Of a DNA stretch of 64,000 nt, positions 12,462 through 22,993 are shown piece after piece. This DNA comes from Avena insularis. Its lineage: Eukaryota > Streptophyta > Magnoliopsida > Poales > Poaceae. Each line of letters begins with the position of its first letter. Positions within the stretch are counted from its first letter, which is position 1. The notes under the pieces were generated by a model, which saw only the letters and a program-made list of their open reading frames with translations, was not told where the DNA came from and made no database searches. The position numbers were made by a program, and so were the translations under genes. The stretch lies in NCBI GenBank assembly GCA_023614405.1, contig CM042694.1, positions 94,161,285 to 94,225,284 of the forward strand, given 5' to 3'.

Positions 12462-13497
12462 CTAGCAAACGAATATGTGATGATGTTCATCAAAAACAAA
12501 TAAAGTGTTATTGTGTTTATCGTTGAAATCAAAGCTTGTCTTCAAGATTTGTTTTAAATAATTGTTATTTTGTTCCGGTATTATGAGAACAATGGTTGTT
12601 CAAGTAATTACCATATTCCATAAAGGATGGATGAACTTTTACAAGTCTAGTTGGAGAAATCACATCCATAAACACTGTTGCTAAAATGTCGCAAGACAAA
12701 TGATTGAAAGATCACTTATGAAGTGACATCGCTGTTTAAATTATATTGGAAAGAAAACATGAAGAAACTCCATGTTGATGGATTTTTGGAGTCTTTTGAT
12801 TTTGATCAATTGACGATTGTGAAACTTTCCTCGAGATAATTGAAACTCCGTCCATAGGCCAAAGAGGAACGGATGACTAACTCATTGGACATTATGCATG
12901 TTGATGTATATGGTCCATTATGTATAGCCATGCGATAGATCTTTTTGCTTCATATGGTTTCTCCAGAAATTTGAGTGAATATATCTATATATTTACTTAA
13001 TAAGGAAGAAGTATGAAACATTTGAAAATTGTTCAAAGACTTTCAAGATGAAGTGAAAAATCATTGTAACAAGAAAATAAAAGAGTTTATGATTCGATCA
13101 TAAAGGAATATATTTGAGTTACATGTTTAGAAAAACACCTAAGACTTGAGGAATCATTCCATGAATTTGTGTTTCCCGATAAACCATAGGAATGTGGTAT
13201 GTTCGAGAGATCAAATTGAACCTTGTCTGACATGGAAAGATCAAAGGTGTCATTTATAAAACGGCCATTATGTTTTACAGATTAAAGCTTTAGAGACTAC
13301 CGCTTTTACACTGAAAAGAGCACCATCGTGATCCGTTGAAATGACACCATATGGATTATGGTTTGGGATAAAACCCAAATTGTCTTTTCTTAAATTTTGG
13401 TATGCTATGCATAAGTAAAATGTTTACAACCAAAGTCGGATAAGCACGACTTTGTAGGTTATCCCAAAGAATTTGTTGGGAATTCCTCCATAACACC
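12462..13497 (+). mobile_element. Copia integrase-region fragment, plus strand
   Basis: This is an inverted copy of about 1567-2600 from the copia element at the left. Broken frames still show integrase landmarks: an ERMTNSLDIMHVDVYGP stretch near 12870-12920 (integrase core start) and, near 13400-13480, residues matching the conserved copia pattern of a tryptophan/glycine-cysteine block followed by a GYPKE-like motif. Many stops are present. It is bounded by the gypsy LTR on the left and Tat-element sequence on the right. Confidence 0.75.
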
Positions 13498-13504
13498 GGG
13501 GACA

Positions 13505-13936
13505 AATGGGAATTCCTCCATCAATATCAAGGCGGCTGACTCAGGCGTCAAGTGTGCTGAAATCCTACGCCGAGCCCCCGAGAAGATCAAGGACTGGAAA
13601 GCCTCATGCATCCGGGCTGGTGTGAGGATGACGCTCTCTTTGGTCAAGGCGCACTACAACAACGCCGACATCGATCTGGTTACCTCTGGTATGCCAAAGC
13701 TGGACGAGGAAGGGCAAGAAATTTATAGCGATGCTATCTGGAATTCCCTCGCCGGCTACGACACCAAGGTCGCCAAGATGGTCAAGGCGGACGTCTACGT
13801 GCCTGCCGAAGAGCTTGACGGCGACACAGCGTCTTCCGAGTCTAGCCCGTCTCCTTCCGAGTTCGATGAGCTCTCACGACCTGGCTCTCTCGGCGATGAT
13901 GCCACCACAAAGTCTCCTGCTGCAGAGGAGTAAACA
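13505..13936 (+). CDS. Plus-strand ORF 3' of the Tat-like pol (possible antisense aORF)
   Basis: The frame is open from about 13505 to the TAA at 13931-13933; the first in-frame ATG is at 13622 (103 aa). Upstream codons read ...LRRAPEKIKDWKASCIRAG, so the coding frame extends beyond that ATG and was probably cut at its 5' end at about 13498. The C-terminal half is Ser/Asp/Glu-rich. I do not recognise a catalytic domain. It lies about 500 bp beyond the integrase end of the Tat-like pol and on the opposite strand. Extra ORFs between pol and the 3' LTR, sometimes antisense, are known from Tat-lineage gypsy elements. Alternatively it is a fragment of another element. GC-rich codon use matches the Tat element, not the AT-rich copia sequence beside it. 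Confidence 0.5.
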
Positions 13937-14439
13937 ATTTATGTATTAAATGTATCTCTGCTAAATTTGTGTGGAAAAACTGATGCAACTTAAGGCGGAA
14001 AACTTGTACTTAAGTTTCTGTCTACTTATTTGTTTCTAGCGTGTACATATTTTTAAGCAAGTGCTGGCTTATCCATTATTCTGGTTCGTATGCTTGACCT
14101 TTTGTGAGACGGAAAACTTGCAGCGCAGAACTATGCCCCCAGGTGATGATGCTTAATAGCACCGTCAATAACCTAGGTACAAAATCGCCGGCTTTGAGTG
14201 CCGAAGAATCACTACTCCAGAATCCACATAAAAACTTCAGAAAACGTGTAGACCAGAAAACTTAAGCTAACGCCCGTAGGCGGAATTTTCACAAGTGCAA
14301 ATGCAAACTTGCGCATAAAGGGTTTGTATGATCCAAAAATGAACAACTAAAGGAGGTAAAAGACTCAGAAAATATGAGTGAACCAAAAGCTTTGTTTCAT
14401 TGATCACACAAAAAGACTTAATACATAATATGAAATATT
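13937..14439. other. Non-coding spacer of the Tat-like element
   Basis: This lies between the plus-strand ORF and the end of the integrase frame. Short frames only; no LTR end or PPT was identified. It probably belongs to the same retroelement. Confidence 0.4.
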
Positions 14440-17088
14440 CTAAGTGTAAACGAGACGTAGCTGTGCTATGTTCCATGGCCGATCTGTTTCCGGGTAATCA
14501 TCGTGGGAGCCACGTTGCTTGCGCTTGTGATTTTTTGGTCTATCTTTTAGCTCGCGAATATCGACGAGGTAATAGGAACCATTGAGCAATGGTTTGCTTA
14601 TGACGAACGGTCCTTCCCAAGGCGGGGCTAGTTTGTGTGATTTTTCCTGCTTGAGTCGGAGCACCAGATCCCCTTCTTTAAACGAGCGATGCTTAACACG
14701 GCGACTATGGTAGCCGTGTAGGTTCTGCTGGTAGATGGCGGATCTCTAGCAGGCCAACACGTGCTCTTCTTCGAGTAGGTCCACAGATTGTCGCCTGGAT
14801 TCTTCAGCGTCATCTTCCTGATAGGCGGCAACTGTTGGTGCATCGTGGAGAATATCAGATGGCAGGACAGCTTCTGCTCCATAAACCATGAAGAAAGGAG
14901 TCAAGCCGATATATCTGTTTGGTGTTGTTCTTAAACTACACAATACAGATGGTAGTTCCTCCGCCCAAGCTCCAGCTACTCTACGCAGCGGTGCCTCTAA
15001 GCGTGGCTTGATTCCGTGCAGAATTAGTCCATTGGCCCTTTCAACTTGTCCATTTGACTGTGGGTGTGCCACAGATGCAAGATCAAGGCGGATGCCTTTT
15101 TCGTGACAGTACTCCTCTACTTCTCCGAGAGATAAATTTCTGCCGTTATCGGTGATGATGCTATGTGGGAGACCAAATCTCACCACTAGATCCCGGACAA
15201 ACTTTAGGGTTGTTGCCCTGTCAAGCTTTCTAATGGGTTTAGCTTCAATCCATTTTGTGAATTTGTCAACTGCTACTAACAGGTGCGTAAATCCACAAGG
15301 TGTTGTTTACAATGGTCCAACCATGTCAAGCCCCCAGAATGCAAACGACCAAGTTATTGGTATTGTTCGCAGTTCTTGAACTGGTACGGTTGGTTGCCGC
15401 ACATAAAACTGACACCCTAGACATGTCTGTACCATCTTGTCGGCGTCCGCCTTGGCGGTCAGCCAGTAGAATCCTTGCCGGAAAGCTTTTGCTACCAGCG
15501 ATCGAGGAGCGGCGTGGTGCCCGCAATCTCTGAGATGTATTTCTCAGAGAATATCAATACCTTGTTGCTGGGAGACGCATCGCAGGAATACTCCTGTGGT
15601 GCTTCTTTTGTATAGTTGTCCGTCAATGATGACGTAGCCTTTTGATCTGCGTACTATTTGCCGGCTTTCAACTTCGTTAGCAGGCAAAGTCCCGTCTTGT
15701 AAATAATCCATGAACGGTTTCGTCCAAGCCGGAGAGGTCACTGTTATTGTATTAACAAATGAGTCCACTCTATCTGGGTTATCGGGGTCTGCTCCTTTCA
15801 TAGACGGTGTTCGTAGATGCTTCAGAAAAGCTCCTGGCGGAACTTGTCGGCGAGCGGATCCAAGCTTAGATAGCAGATCTGCCGCCTCATTCTCTTCCCT
15901 CTTGACGTACTTGACTTCGTAGCCGTCGAAGCACTTAGCTATCTCGTCTACTTCGTCTCGATATGCCGCCATCATAGGGTTCCGTGCATTCCAGGTGCCA
16001 GCCACCTGCTGGGCAACCAAGTCAGAATCTCCACAGCAAACTATGCGCTTGATGCCAATATCTTTGGCTACGCGAAGTCCGTGAATGAGAGCCTCATATT
16101 CCGCCATGTTGTTGGTAGCTTGGAAGTGGATCTGCAAGACGTATTGGAGTTTTTCTCCAGTTGGCGATTGTAGTAATACACCAGCCCCCGAGCCGTTGAG
16201 TAGCTTGGATCCGTCAAAATGCATGACCCAATATTCTGGCTCTGGTACAGGGGTGCTATCTGGTAACTCCGTCCAATCTGCAATAAAATCCGCCAATGCT
16301 TGAGATTTGATAGCGTCGCGTCTTTTGTAAGTGATATCGAAGGGGGCAAGCTCAATGCCCCACTTCGCCACTCTTCCTATAGCGTCGTTGTTGTTGATGA
16401 TGTCGAACAGTGGAGTTTTACTCACAGCTGTGATTGGGTGCTCTTGGAAATAATGCCGCAGCTTCCGGGAAGCAAGGAAAACTCCATAAGTTATCTTTTG
16501 GTAGTGCGGGTAACGCTGCTTGGATTCCGTCAAGACCTTGCTTATGTAGTAAACTAGTCCCTGAACTCCGTACTCGTGCGTTGGCTCCTTGCGTTCTACC
16601 ATGATGACGATGCTGATAACCCGGTTTGTTGCCGCTATGTACACTAACATAGGCTCCATTGGCTCTGGTGCTGCAAGTATTGGTGCAGAGGAAAGTATCC
16701 TCTTTAGCTCCTGAAGTGCTGCATCTGCTTCGTCCGTCCATTCAAATTTATCCGCCTTCTTTAACAGCTTGTAGAGTGGCATTTCCTTCTCTCCAAGCCT
16801 GCTGATGAACCGACTTACTGCTGCGACGCAGCCTATAAACCGTTGAATATCCTTCAAGCATGTCGGGTGTTTGATGTCTAGGATGGCCTTGATCTTCTCC
16901 GGGTTGACTTCAATTCCACGGTGTGAAACGATAAAACCCAACAATTTGCCTGCAGGTACCCCAAAGACACATTTCTTGCGGTTGAGCATCATGTTGTATT
17001 GTCGGAGGTTATCGAAGGTTTCCTGCAAGTCGGCGATAAGGTCATTTGATTTCTTTGACATTACCGCTATGTCATCCACGTATGTGTG
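14440..17088 (-). pseudogene. Tat-like gypsy pol: RT (partial), RNase H, second RNase H, integrase
   Basis: The frame begins inside reverse transcriptase with the catalytic YVDD (about 17077-17088) and runs open to 15544 (MDDIAVMSKKSND...). It covers the RT thumb and first RNase H region. A second RNase H-like domain follows at about 16040-16230 (WVMHFDGSKLLNGSGAGV, later CCGDSDLVAQQV); a dual RNase H is a Tat-lineage trait. Integrase follows in broken frames: an HHCC zinc region (15430-15530), LDMVGP with the first catalytic Asp (about 15315), IITDNGR with the second Asp (about 15150) and NGQVERAN with the Glu (about 15040), then a chromatin-side C-terminal domain to 14440. Stops near 15543, 15310 and 14745 disrupt it. 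Protease and the RT N-terminus are deleted. Confidence 0.85.
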
Positions 17089-18460
17089 AACGTTGCGAAC
17101 AAATTGATTTCTTTGGCTAGGTCTTCGCCTAGCTTGGCTCCTTGTTCCACGATATACTTAGCCTTCGCGAGAACTTCTGCGCGTTTTTCATCGAGCTCCA
17201 TAACGCTCCGGATATGGGCAACGGTGATGGGCTCGATGGGAAGTGGGTCGTATATTGCTTTGTCAGCCAGGGTAACGAGGGTGTTGCCAGCTGCGGACGT
17301 TGACGGCGGTGGCCGCGGATTCGCTTGTTTGGCAGTACTGGGGCATGTGGGTGGTTCCGACGTCTGCGGCATGGGGATAACCGGGGGAGGCATAGCTTTG
17401 GCTGGATCCTGAGGATCTACAGCTTGCCTTGTTGCCTGAGCTTTGGTGACCGCAGGCGTAGGTGGAACTCTTTCAGGTTCCTTTTCCTGTTCTGACTCCA
17501 TCACGTTCTCGATGGCCACCTTTTGGCGGAAGTGACAGCCTTCGACGCCTCCCTCTTCGATCTCACGTTCGATCTCCCTCATAGCCGCGTTGTATTCCTC
17601 CGAGTTGCCTTCGGAGCCCCCGCCATCCATGTTGATGTCGGCGTAAAGTGCTTCGAGGACGGAGTCGGAGTCTGGCTCGGTGTTATCGATGACAGAGTCT
17701 ACTGGGGGTGGAGGAGGTTCGTTGTTGTTGTTTTCTCCGACTTCAACGACGATGGCGACGGCTGCACCCTCGTTGGCGTCGGCATATTCGTTGACGATAG
17801 CGATCATCTCGTTGAGGGTGAGTAATCCGTCGGCCTGTTGCCTTCGTAGTGTATGTCGGAGGAGTGTTCCTCGGATGAGTCCTTCCACGAAGTGGTAGAC
17901 GAGCTCGTCGGTGCGGTTGTCTTGCAAGGTTTCCCTTACCCTCATCTATCTGGCGAGGTATTCGCGGGGAGGTTCCCCTTCCCTTTGAACGCATCTAGCC
18001 AGATCGAAGATGGTGACCACGCCGACGAAGTGTGACCTCCGTGTTTCGAACGCTCGGGTGAACCCGACGGATTTACGGGGTCCTTCCACCATTATTTCGT
18101 GCACATGGGTGGTTTGGGTGGGCTTGCAATTTTTCCGACTTGGGCTATCATACTCTAAGGAGAGGTATGGCCCAGATCCTTCCGCAAACGTGTCCTGCCC
18201 GTATGCGGTCCGTGCGGGGCTTGACGATTTTCCGACAATCTAGGAGTTGGGACCCGAATCGGTTTCGCCGATGAAGATATGGATGTCTCCGACGGGGACG
18301 ACGGAGCAGCGGGTAGGATTCGTTTTCGCCGGGACCCAGAGTTCGTCCGAGGGGACGATCGGGATGTTGCCGGAGAAAAGAACACGACCGATCGCTATGG
18401 TGTCGCCGATTCCCGCGAAGAGCTTGGATCTCGCCTGGTGTAGAGCTCGAAGCGCCTCTT
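17089..18460 (-). pseudogene. Tat-like gypsy gag, broken and truncated
   Basis: The main surviving frame (17067-17945) reads MRVRETLQDNRTDELVYHF and EMIAIVNEYADANEG, typical of the end of a Tat/gypsy capsid domain. A Pro/Glu-rich linker follows. Upstream the same frame reads GEPPREYLAR then a TAG directly before MRVRET, where other gag proteins commonly have a Trp or Gln codon, so this is a nonsense mutation. At the left end gag is fused by deletion to the RT YVDD region, and overlapping frames share about 20 bases. Nucleocapsid, protease and the first part of RT are absent. Confidence 0.75.
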
Positions 18461-18478
18461 GCCCCACGGTGGGCGCCA
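18461..18478 (-). other. Primer binding site of the Tat-like element
   Basis: The minus strand reads TGGCGCCCACCGTGGGGC two bases inside the LTR end at 18481. This is the usual PBS sequence for Tat-type grass gypsy elements and fixes the LTR boundary. Confidence 0.85.
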
Positions 18479-18480
18479 AC

Positions 18481-19004
18481 TGTCGTGGTATTGCCGACGA
18501 GTACGCCATGGAGGCTACCTCACAGTGCGTGTTTAGAGATGTGGGGGAAGGCGGGGGAGTTGGCAGGTACGAGATGACACAGTTTACCCAGGTTCAAGTC
18601 CCACAACGGTGGCGGAACTCTACTCCTGCTATAAATCACTATAACGGCAAATACGCCGGGTTACAAGGATCGGTTCGCTGTGTGCGAGAGGTTGTGATTG
18701 TTCACGTGCCCTAAAGGCTCCCTCAGGCCCGGCTTATAAAGACGCCAGATCCTAGGGTTACAGGAAAAAGTCCTTGCCGGACAGGATATAGAGTTCTACA
18801 CTAATACTAACTAGTTTTTCGTGTCTTGCACTCCAAGGCTCCGAGTACGTCGGTGACTCCTGCGTAGCCTCCCTTTATCCGGCATGGGCCTCCCTTCTGG
18901 ATCCACCTAACTGGGTCGTCCAGCAGACCATAGGTCTTGCTACCAACATTGGGCCACCCGAGTTAGCCGGATTAGAGACATGCTATGGTGATACTCATTT
19001 GACA
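18481..19004 (-). repeat. Tat-like gypsy 5' LTR (524 bp)
   Basis: Plus-strand ends are TGTCGTGG... and ...TTTGACA, so the termini are the short inverted repeat TGTC/GACA. It adjoins the PBS at 18461-18478. The internal sequence includes a GGCTTATAAAGAC-type TATA region on the plus strand, but the LTR promoter should lie on the minus strand. No second LTR is in the window; the 3' end was lost at the junction near 13498. Confidence 0.75.
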
Positions 19005-19499
19005 TATCCCAAACATTTCTTGATTAGTTAGTTTATATTGTTTCAGTTTTTTAAATATTTTAAAATTTTGAAAATGACACATTGAATAAAGACATGTTGA
19101 CGGCACATTATCACTACCTTGTTGACCCTAGTACTGATATTTGCAATTAAACAACCTAATATATGCTTTGGACCTACGTGCAATATATTACACCAATAGT
19201 TGGTGCTCTGTGAAAAAATAGGTAAATGTGGTGGTTTGCCTAATTTTCTCATGTTCGCGTGTTTCCATATTAGCAGCACGCCTACATAGTCATCAGCACC
19301 TGAAATTCTGCAAGTCCTCCTAGGCGTGTGGCATACTGCCGTCAAAACATTTTTTTTTCCTTTGCTTGTTGGATGCGGAGCAAGTGGGGTGGCCGGCCCA
19401 TTCTGATTTCCCTTGCTTAATCGACCCATTCTGAAAACCTCAATCAAAAAAACAAGGGAAGTCTGTCGACCCATTCTCCCTGGGCCTGGGTTCGGCTAG
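19005..19499. promoter_or_regulatory. Upstream region of the DUF6598 gene
   Basis: This is AT-rich single-copy-looking DNA between the Tat LTR and the TATA box. No conserved ORF and no repeat with clear ends was seen. It probably contains the proximal promoter, which would leave only about 500 bp between a retroelement LTR and the gene's start site. Confidence 0.4.
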
Positions 19500-19508
19500 T
19501 ATAAAATA
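19500..19508 (+). promoter_or_regulatory. TATA box of the DUF6598 gene
   Basis: TATAAAATA lies about 180 bp upstream of the ATG at 19688. Transcription would start near 19530, giving a 5' UTR of about 155 nt with a pyrimidine-rich CTTCCTTCCACCACAACAAG stretch that is typical of grass leaders. Assigned by position and sequence only. Confidence 0.6.
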
Positions 19509-19687
19509 TACACAGAGGGGGGCAGCCAACCCTAATCGACCTAGGTTTTCCTTCCTTCCACCACAACAAGAAGAGCAGCAGGGCGGCGGCGGATCCCACG
19601 GTACCCTACTGGCAATTCAACGGGTGGCAACTCTTTGTTTGATACAGAAGGAAGAAAGCCGAGAAGGAGTTGGTAAAGAGATCTGAG

Positions 19688-22342
19688 ATGGCGGGGATGA
19701 GTTCTGATATGGAGCGGCATGCGGAGGAGCCGACGACGCGACCAGTCAAGAAGAACCAGGAGGGGGAGAACATAGAGAGACAGATGAATGTTGATCAGGT
19801 AACTGACGTCCCTTTCTGGGGGGACAATTAGCGAATTTGCGCAACTACAACTGCACAGGCGTCGGGAAGAGAAGGAAGAAAGAATGAGGAACTCGCAGAA
19901 TCCGAGTGGTATTTACCAGATTGGTGGGGAGAGCCCTGAGCTGTTAGCAGGGAATGAATGGAAGATGCATAAGAATACTGAAGCTTCTGTGGCAGAAGCT
20001 GGGGGACCTGAAGAATCTGTGAAACCTGGAGAAGCTGAGGGGAAACAGAGAGATTTGATCGACAGCCAAGAGAAGTTGGCCAAGAAGAAGGCCAAGGATG
20101 AAGAAGCTGGGGAAGCATCTGTGAGAGAAGCTGGGAAAGCTGAAGCATATGTGATAGAAGCTGGGAAAGCTGTGGCAGATATGATGGGCGGAGGGAGATC
20201 TTTGCCTGACAGCCAAGAGCAGTTGGCAAACAAGAACGAGAAGAAGAACAGGAGGAAGAACAGGAAGAAGAATCAGAAGAATAAGGCAAAGGCCGAGGCC
20301 AATCTGAAGGAAGAAGAAACTGGCAAAGCTGAAGCTTCTGTAACAGAAGCCGAGAAACCTGAAGAATCGGTGACACAATCTGGGAAAGCTGAAGCTTCTG
20401 TAACAGACGAGGAGACAGATGAAGAAAAGAGTGTGGTGTTTGAAGATGCAGAGTACTTTGGCGCTAGATTTCAGAGTTTCTGGGACAAATGTTTTGGCTA
20501 CCGCTGTGCCTACGATGAAACTAGTGAGTTCGGCTACCACCTAATTACGTCCTTCTTTGTTAATTTCGTTCTTCAACTTGCTAGGATATATACTGTGGTA
20601 TTGTGATGTCATTAGTCTCTGCCTTAAATAACGCCAGCGAGCTAACTCAAAAGAATCCTCTCATATCTAATTGTATATATGTGATTGATCTATGCAGCAA
20701 CTATTCCAGCCATGTGTTACACACACGGTAGTGATGCATTCGTTTGCACAAGGGACACTCTGCAGGTTGTTTCAGTCAAAGTTGTATCAATTGAAGAGGG
20801 TTTAAGCTGGCCACTGCATGTGTTTGGCATGGTCTCTGTACGCGATGTGGTGGATCGAAAGCGCAACATTATCTTTCATCGTGAAAGAGATAACTGTCAA
20901 ATTATCACTAAGAAGGTTCGTTGTATATTATTCATTTCTCTTGGGCTACATCAACTATTCACGTGTAGTTGTCCAACTATAGTTATAATAAGTCTCTCCT
21001 AGATATAAGAGGTCCTTGTGAAGAAACTGTAATAAACATGAAAATTAGCTTCTACTTCCTCCGTTTTAAAATATAAGATGTTTTAGGTTTGTGAAGAAGA
21101 TGAATCTAGACTTGTTTTAGTATGTAGGTTCATTCAACTTTGGGATGAATCTACACACCAAATAAAGTCTAGATTCATTTTCTTCACAAACCTAAAACAT
21201 CTTATATTTTAAAACGGAGGGAGTAGCTAGTAGCTTTTGCCCAATGGTCGCATATAAAATGTCTAATAAAGAATCAAAACTATATAAATAAGTTTGCTAG
21301 TCTGGCTGGAATTATTTTTTGGTCTGTGGGGAAAAAAACCATACAATAGTTCTCTAAGGCAGTCTGAAGACATGATTTAATACGTTCAAGTATATGTGCG
21401 CCTTGACATTGTATCTTTGTCTATCATTAATTTGTGTTATGCACCTCACATCATTTATCTCAAGCACTCTGCATTCATAACATCGTTTCTTGTAGTAGTA
21501 TTTAAGTTTACTTCTTATATTTTGCTTAGTGGGCTCCTTGATATCGATGTTTTATTTTATTTTTAAACATGCTTGCTGACCTAACTCAAATCTATATGCA
21601 CTTGCCTCCTTGCTGCATATTTAAGTTGAGTTACACTCATGGATTTTTGCCATGATTGATGATTCATAGAACAAAATAGATTAGTTATTATTCTCCACTT
21701 GTCCAACTATTGACACACCCTTATTTTTAATTAATTGTTACACGCATGCAGGATCCATACCTAACATTGACCGGTCCAAGCCGTGCAGTCGTGGTGTGCG
21801 CTGATCCTTCTTACATTGAGGTTGTGCTGAAGGTGAAAGGCCCTACTGAATCAGAGGATAAAGAGTTAAGCCGTCTAGCCGCGGTATACCGTCACTCATG
21901 CTTGATAAACGGTCTTTACCCGTGCGAGCTTAGCACGTTAAAGTTGAGATTTAGCCAAGTTTATGGTTCTGTGGAAGCCACGATCCATATAAAAGTCACA
22001 GGAGGGTCATGGCCTGATGGTTTCAAGGGCGTGTTTGGTGCCGCCACCGCTAGAACCAAGTGCGCAAAAGTCAAGCTACTTAGTGTCGGGGAAGATGGGT
22101 TGCCGGTTGATGCTGTTGATGGCGGCATGATCAGGCTTTCCCGCCGCGTCGTGTCTGTTGAGCTGAGCGGGATGCTGAAACTCTTCGTCTCCGCGTGTTC
22201 TGCTGGTGGTGATGAAGAAGAGCGTTGTGAGGTGTCTTTCGTACCTCAGAAAGATGGGGTTAGTCCAGGCGTTGAGCTTAAAATTGGCTCCTGTGGTATG
22301 GAGGCAACCGTTGCTTGGTCCCTGTTCTGTGGCATCTACTGA
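19688..22342 (+). CDS. DUF6598 domain protein with charged repeat N-terminus (4 exons)
   Basis: My splice model: exons 19688-19798, 19899-20523, 20698-20915 and 21752-22342, introns of 100, 174 and 836 nt. All introns are GT-AG and the phases (0, 1, 0) keep one frame, giving 514 aa. Residues about 1-245 are low-complexity, rich in Glu, Lys and Ala, with repeated units of the EAGKAEASV/EAEKPEESV kind and a basic KNRRKNRKKNQKNK stretch that could be a nuclear localisation signal. From about residue 262 to the end the protein matches the pattern I know for DUF6598: SWPLHVFGMVSVRD, RDNCQII, then DPYLTLTGP across the last intron, YIEVVLKVKG, and a beta-rich C-terminus. DUF6598 is an expanded grass family of unknown biochemical function. 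No signal peptide or membrane segment. A nearby alternative acceptor at 19858 breaks the frame, so 19898 is preferred. Confidence 0.8.
21055..21223. mobile_element. Stowaway MITE in intron 3 of the DUF6598 gene
   Basis: 169 bp with ends CTTCCTCCGTTTTAAAATAT and its near-perfect inverse ...AAAACGGAGGGAG, flanked by TA on both sides (21053-21054 and 21224-21225). It is a non-autonomous Tc1/Mariner element and will fold into a long hairpin in the pre-mRNA. Confidence 0.9.
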
Positions 22343-22408
22343 CTGCCTGCGTTCTGTCTACCACTCCCATCTGAACTCAGTGTCAGCGGTTTGCTTTCCT
22401 ATAAACTA

Positions 22409-22567
22409 CTCCCTCCGTTTAGAAATATAAGATGTTTTAGCTTTGTGAAATGAATGTATCTAGACGTTTTTTAATATATAGTTTCACTCCGAACCTATAC
22501 ATTAAAAGACGTCTAGATACATTTCATTCACAAAGCTAAAACATCTTATATCGCTGAACGGAGGGAG
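22409..22567. mobile_element. Stowaway MITE just 3' of the DUF6598 stop codon
   Basis: 159 bp, CTCCCTCCGTTTAGAAATAT to ...CGGAGGGAG, with TA on both sides. It starts 67 nt after the stop, so it is probably in the 3' UTR. Its long inverted repeats could affect 3'-end formation. Confidence 0.9.
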
Positions 22568-22993
22568 TATATTAGTATTATGTAACCAGTAAATCCGTGG
22601 TAGCTATGCTGGTGTTGTGAACTTGTAATGGTGCTTGTTGTTGATGTACTCTTTGTCAAACTTGTTCCAAGTGGTGTTTTGTAATGGTGCTTGTTGTTGA
22701 TGTAATCCCCTTCCCATGGTTTCTAGGTGCATCCGTCTTGTGACGGTTATTTTGGATTTTTTCAGCCAGGCTTGGCGCTATTCTAGTAGATTGACTGAAG
22801 TCTAGCTATTTTAGTCCGCTCTCCTGTAAGACCCATTGTTTTATCAAATGGTTGGTCCGCGTGCTATCATTATATGAGTTCTGTTCATGCAAGACTTTTT
22901 GAGATACTTCTCTGTTCTCTTTCAATAAAAGGTTTTGTCCATCCTAGGATAGCAGAGGCCTGGGAAACGCCTATCTCAAAAAGAAAAAATGTA
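22568..22993. other. 3' flank of the DUF6598 gene
   Basis: A 27-bp segment beginning TTGTAATGGTGCTTGTTG occurs twice (about 22625 and 22679), a short direct repeat. AATAAA-like signals occur near 22924. No ORF of interest. It ends at the TA of the next element. Confidence 0.4.

Noticed and set aside
19828..20540. Minus-strand frames (182 and 198 codons) opposite DUF6598 exon 2
   Set aside because: Antisense to a repetitive Lys/Glu coding exon, which gives Leu/Ser/Phe-rich frames. No independent support.
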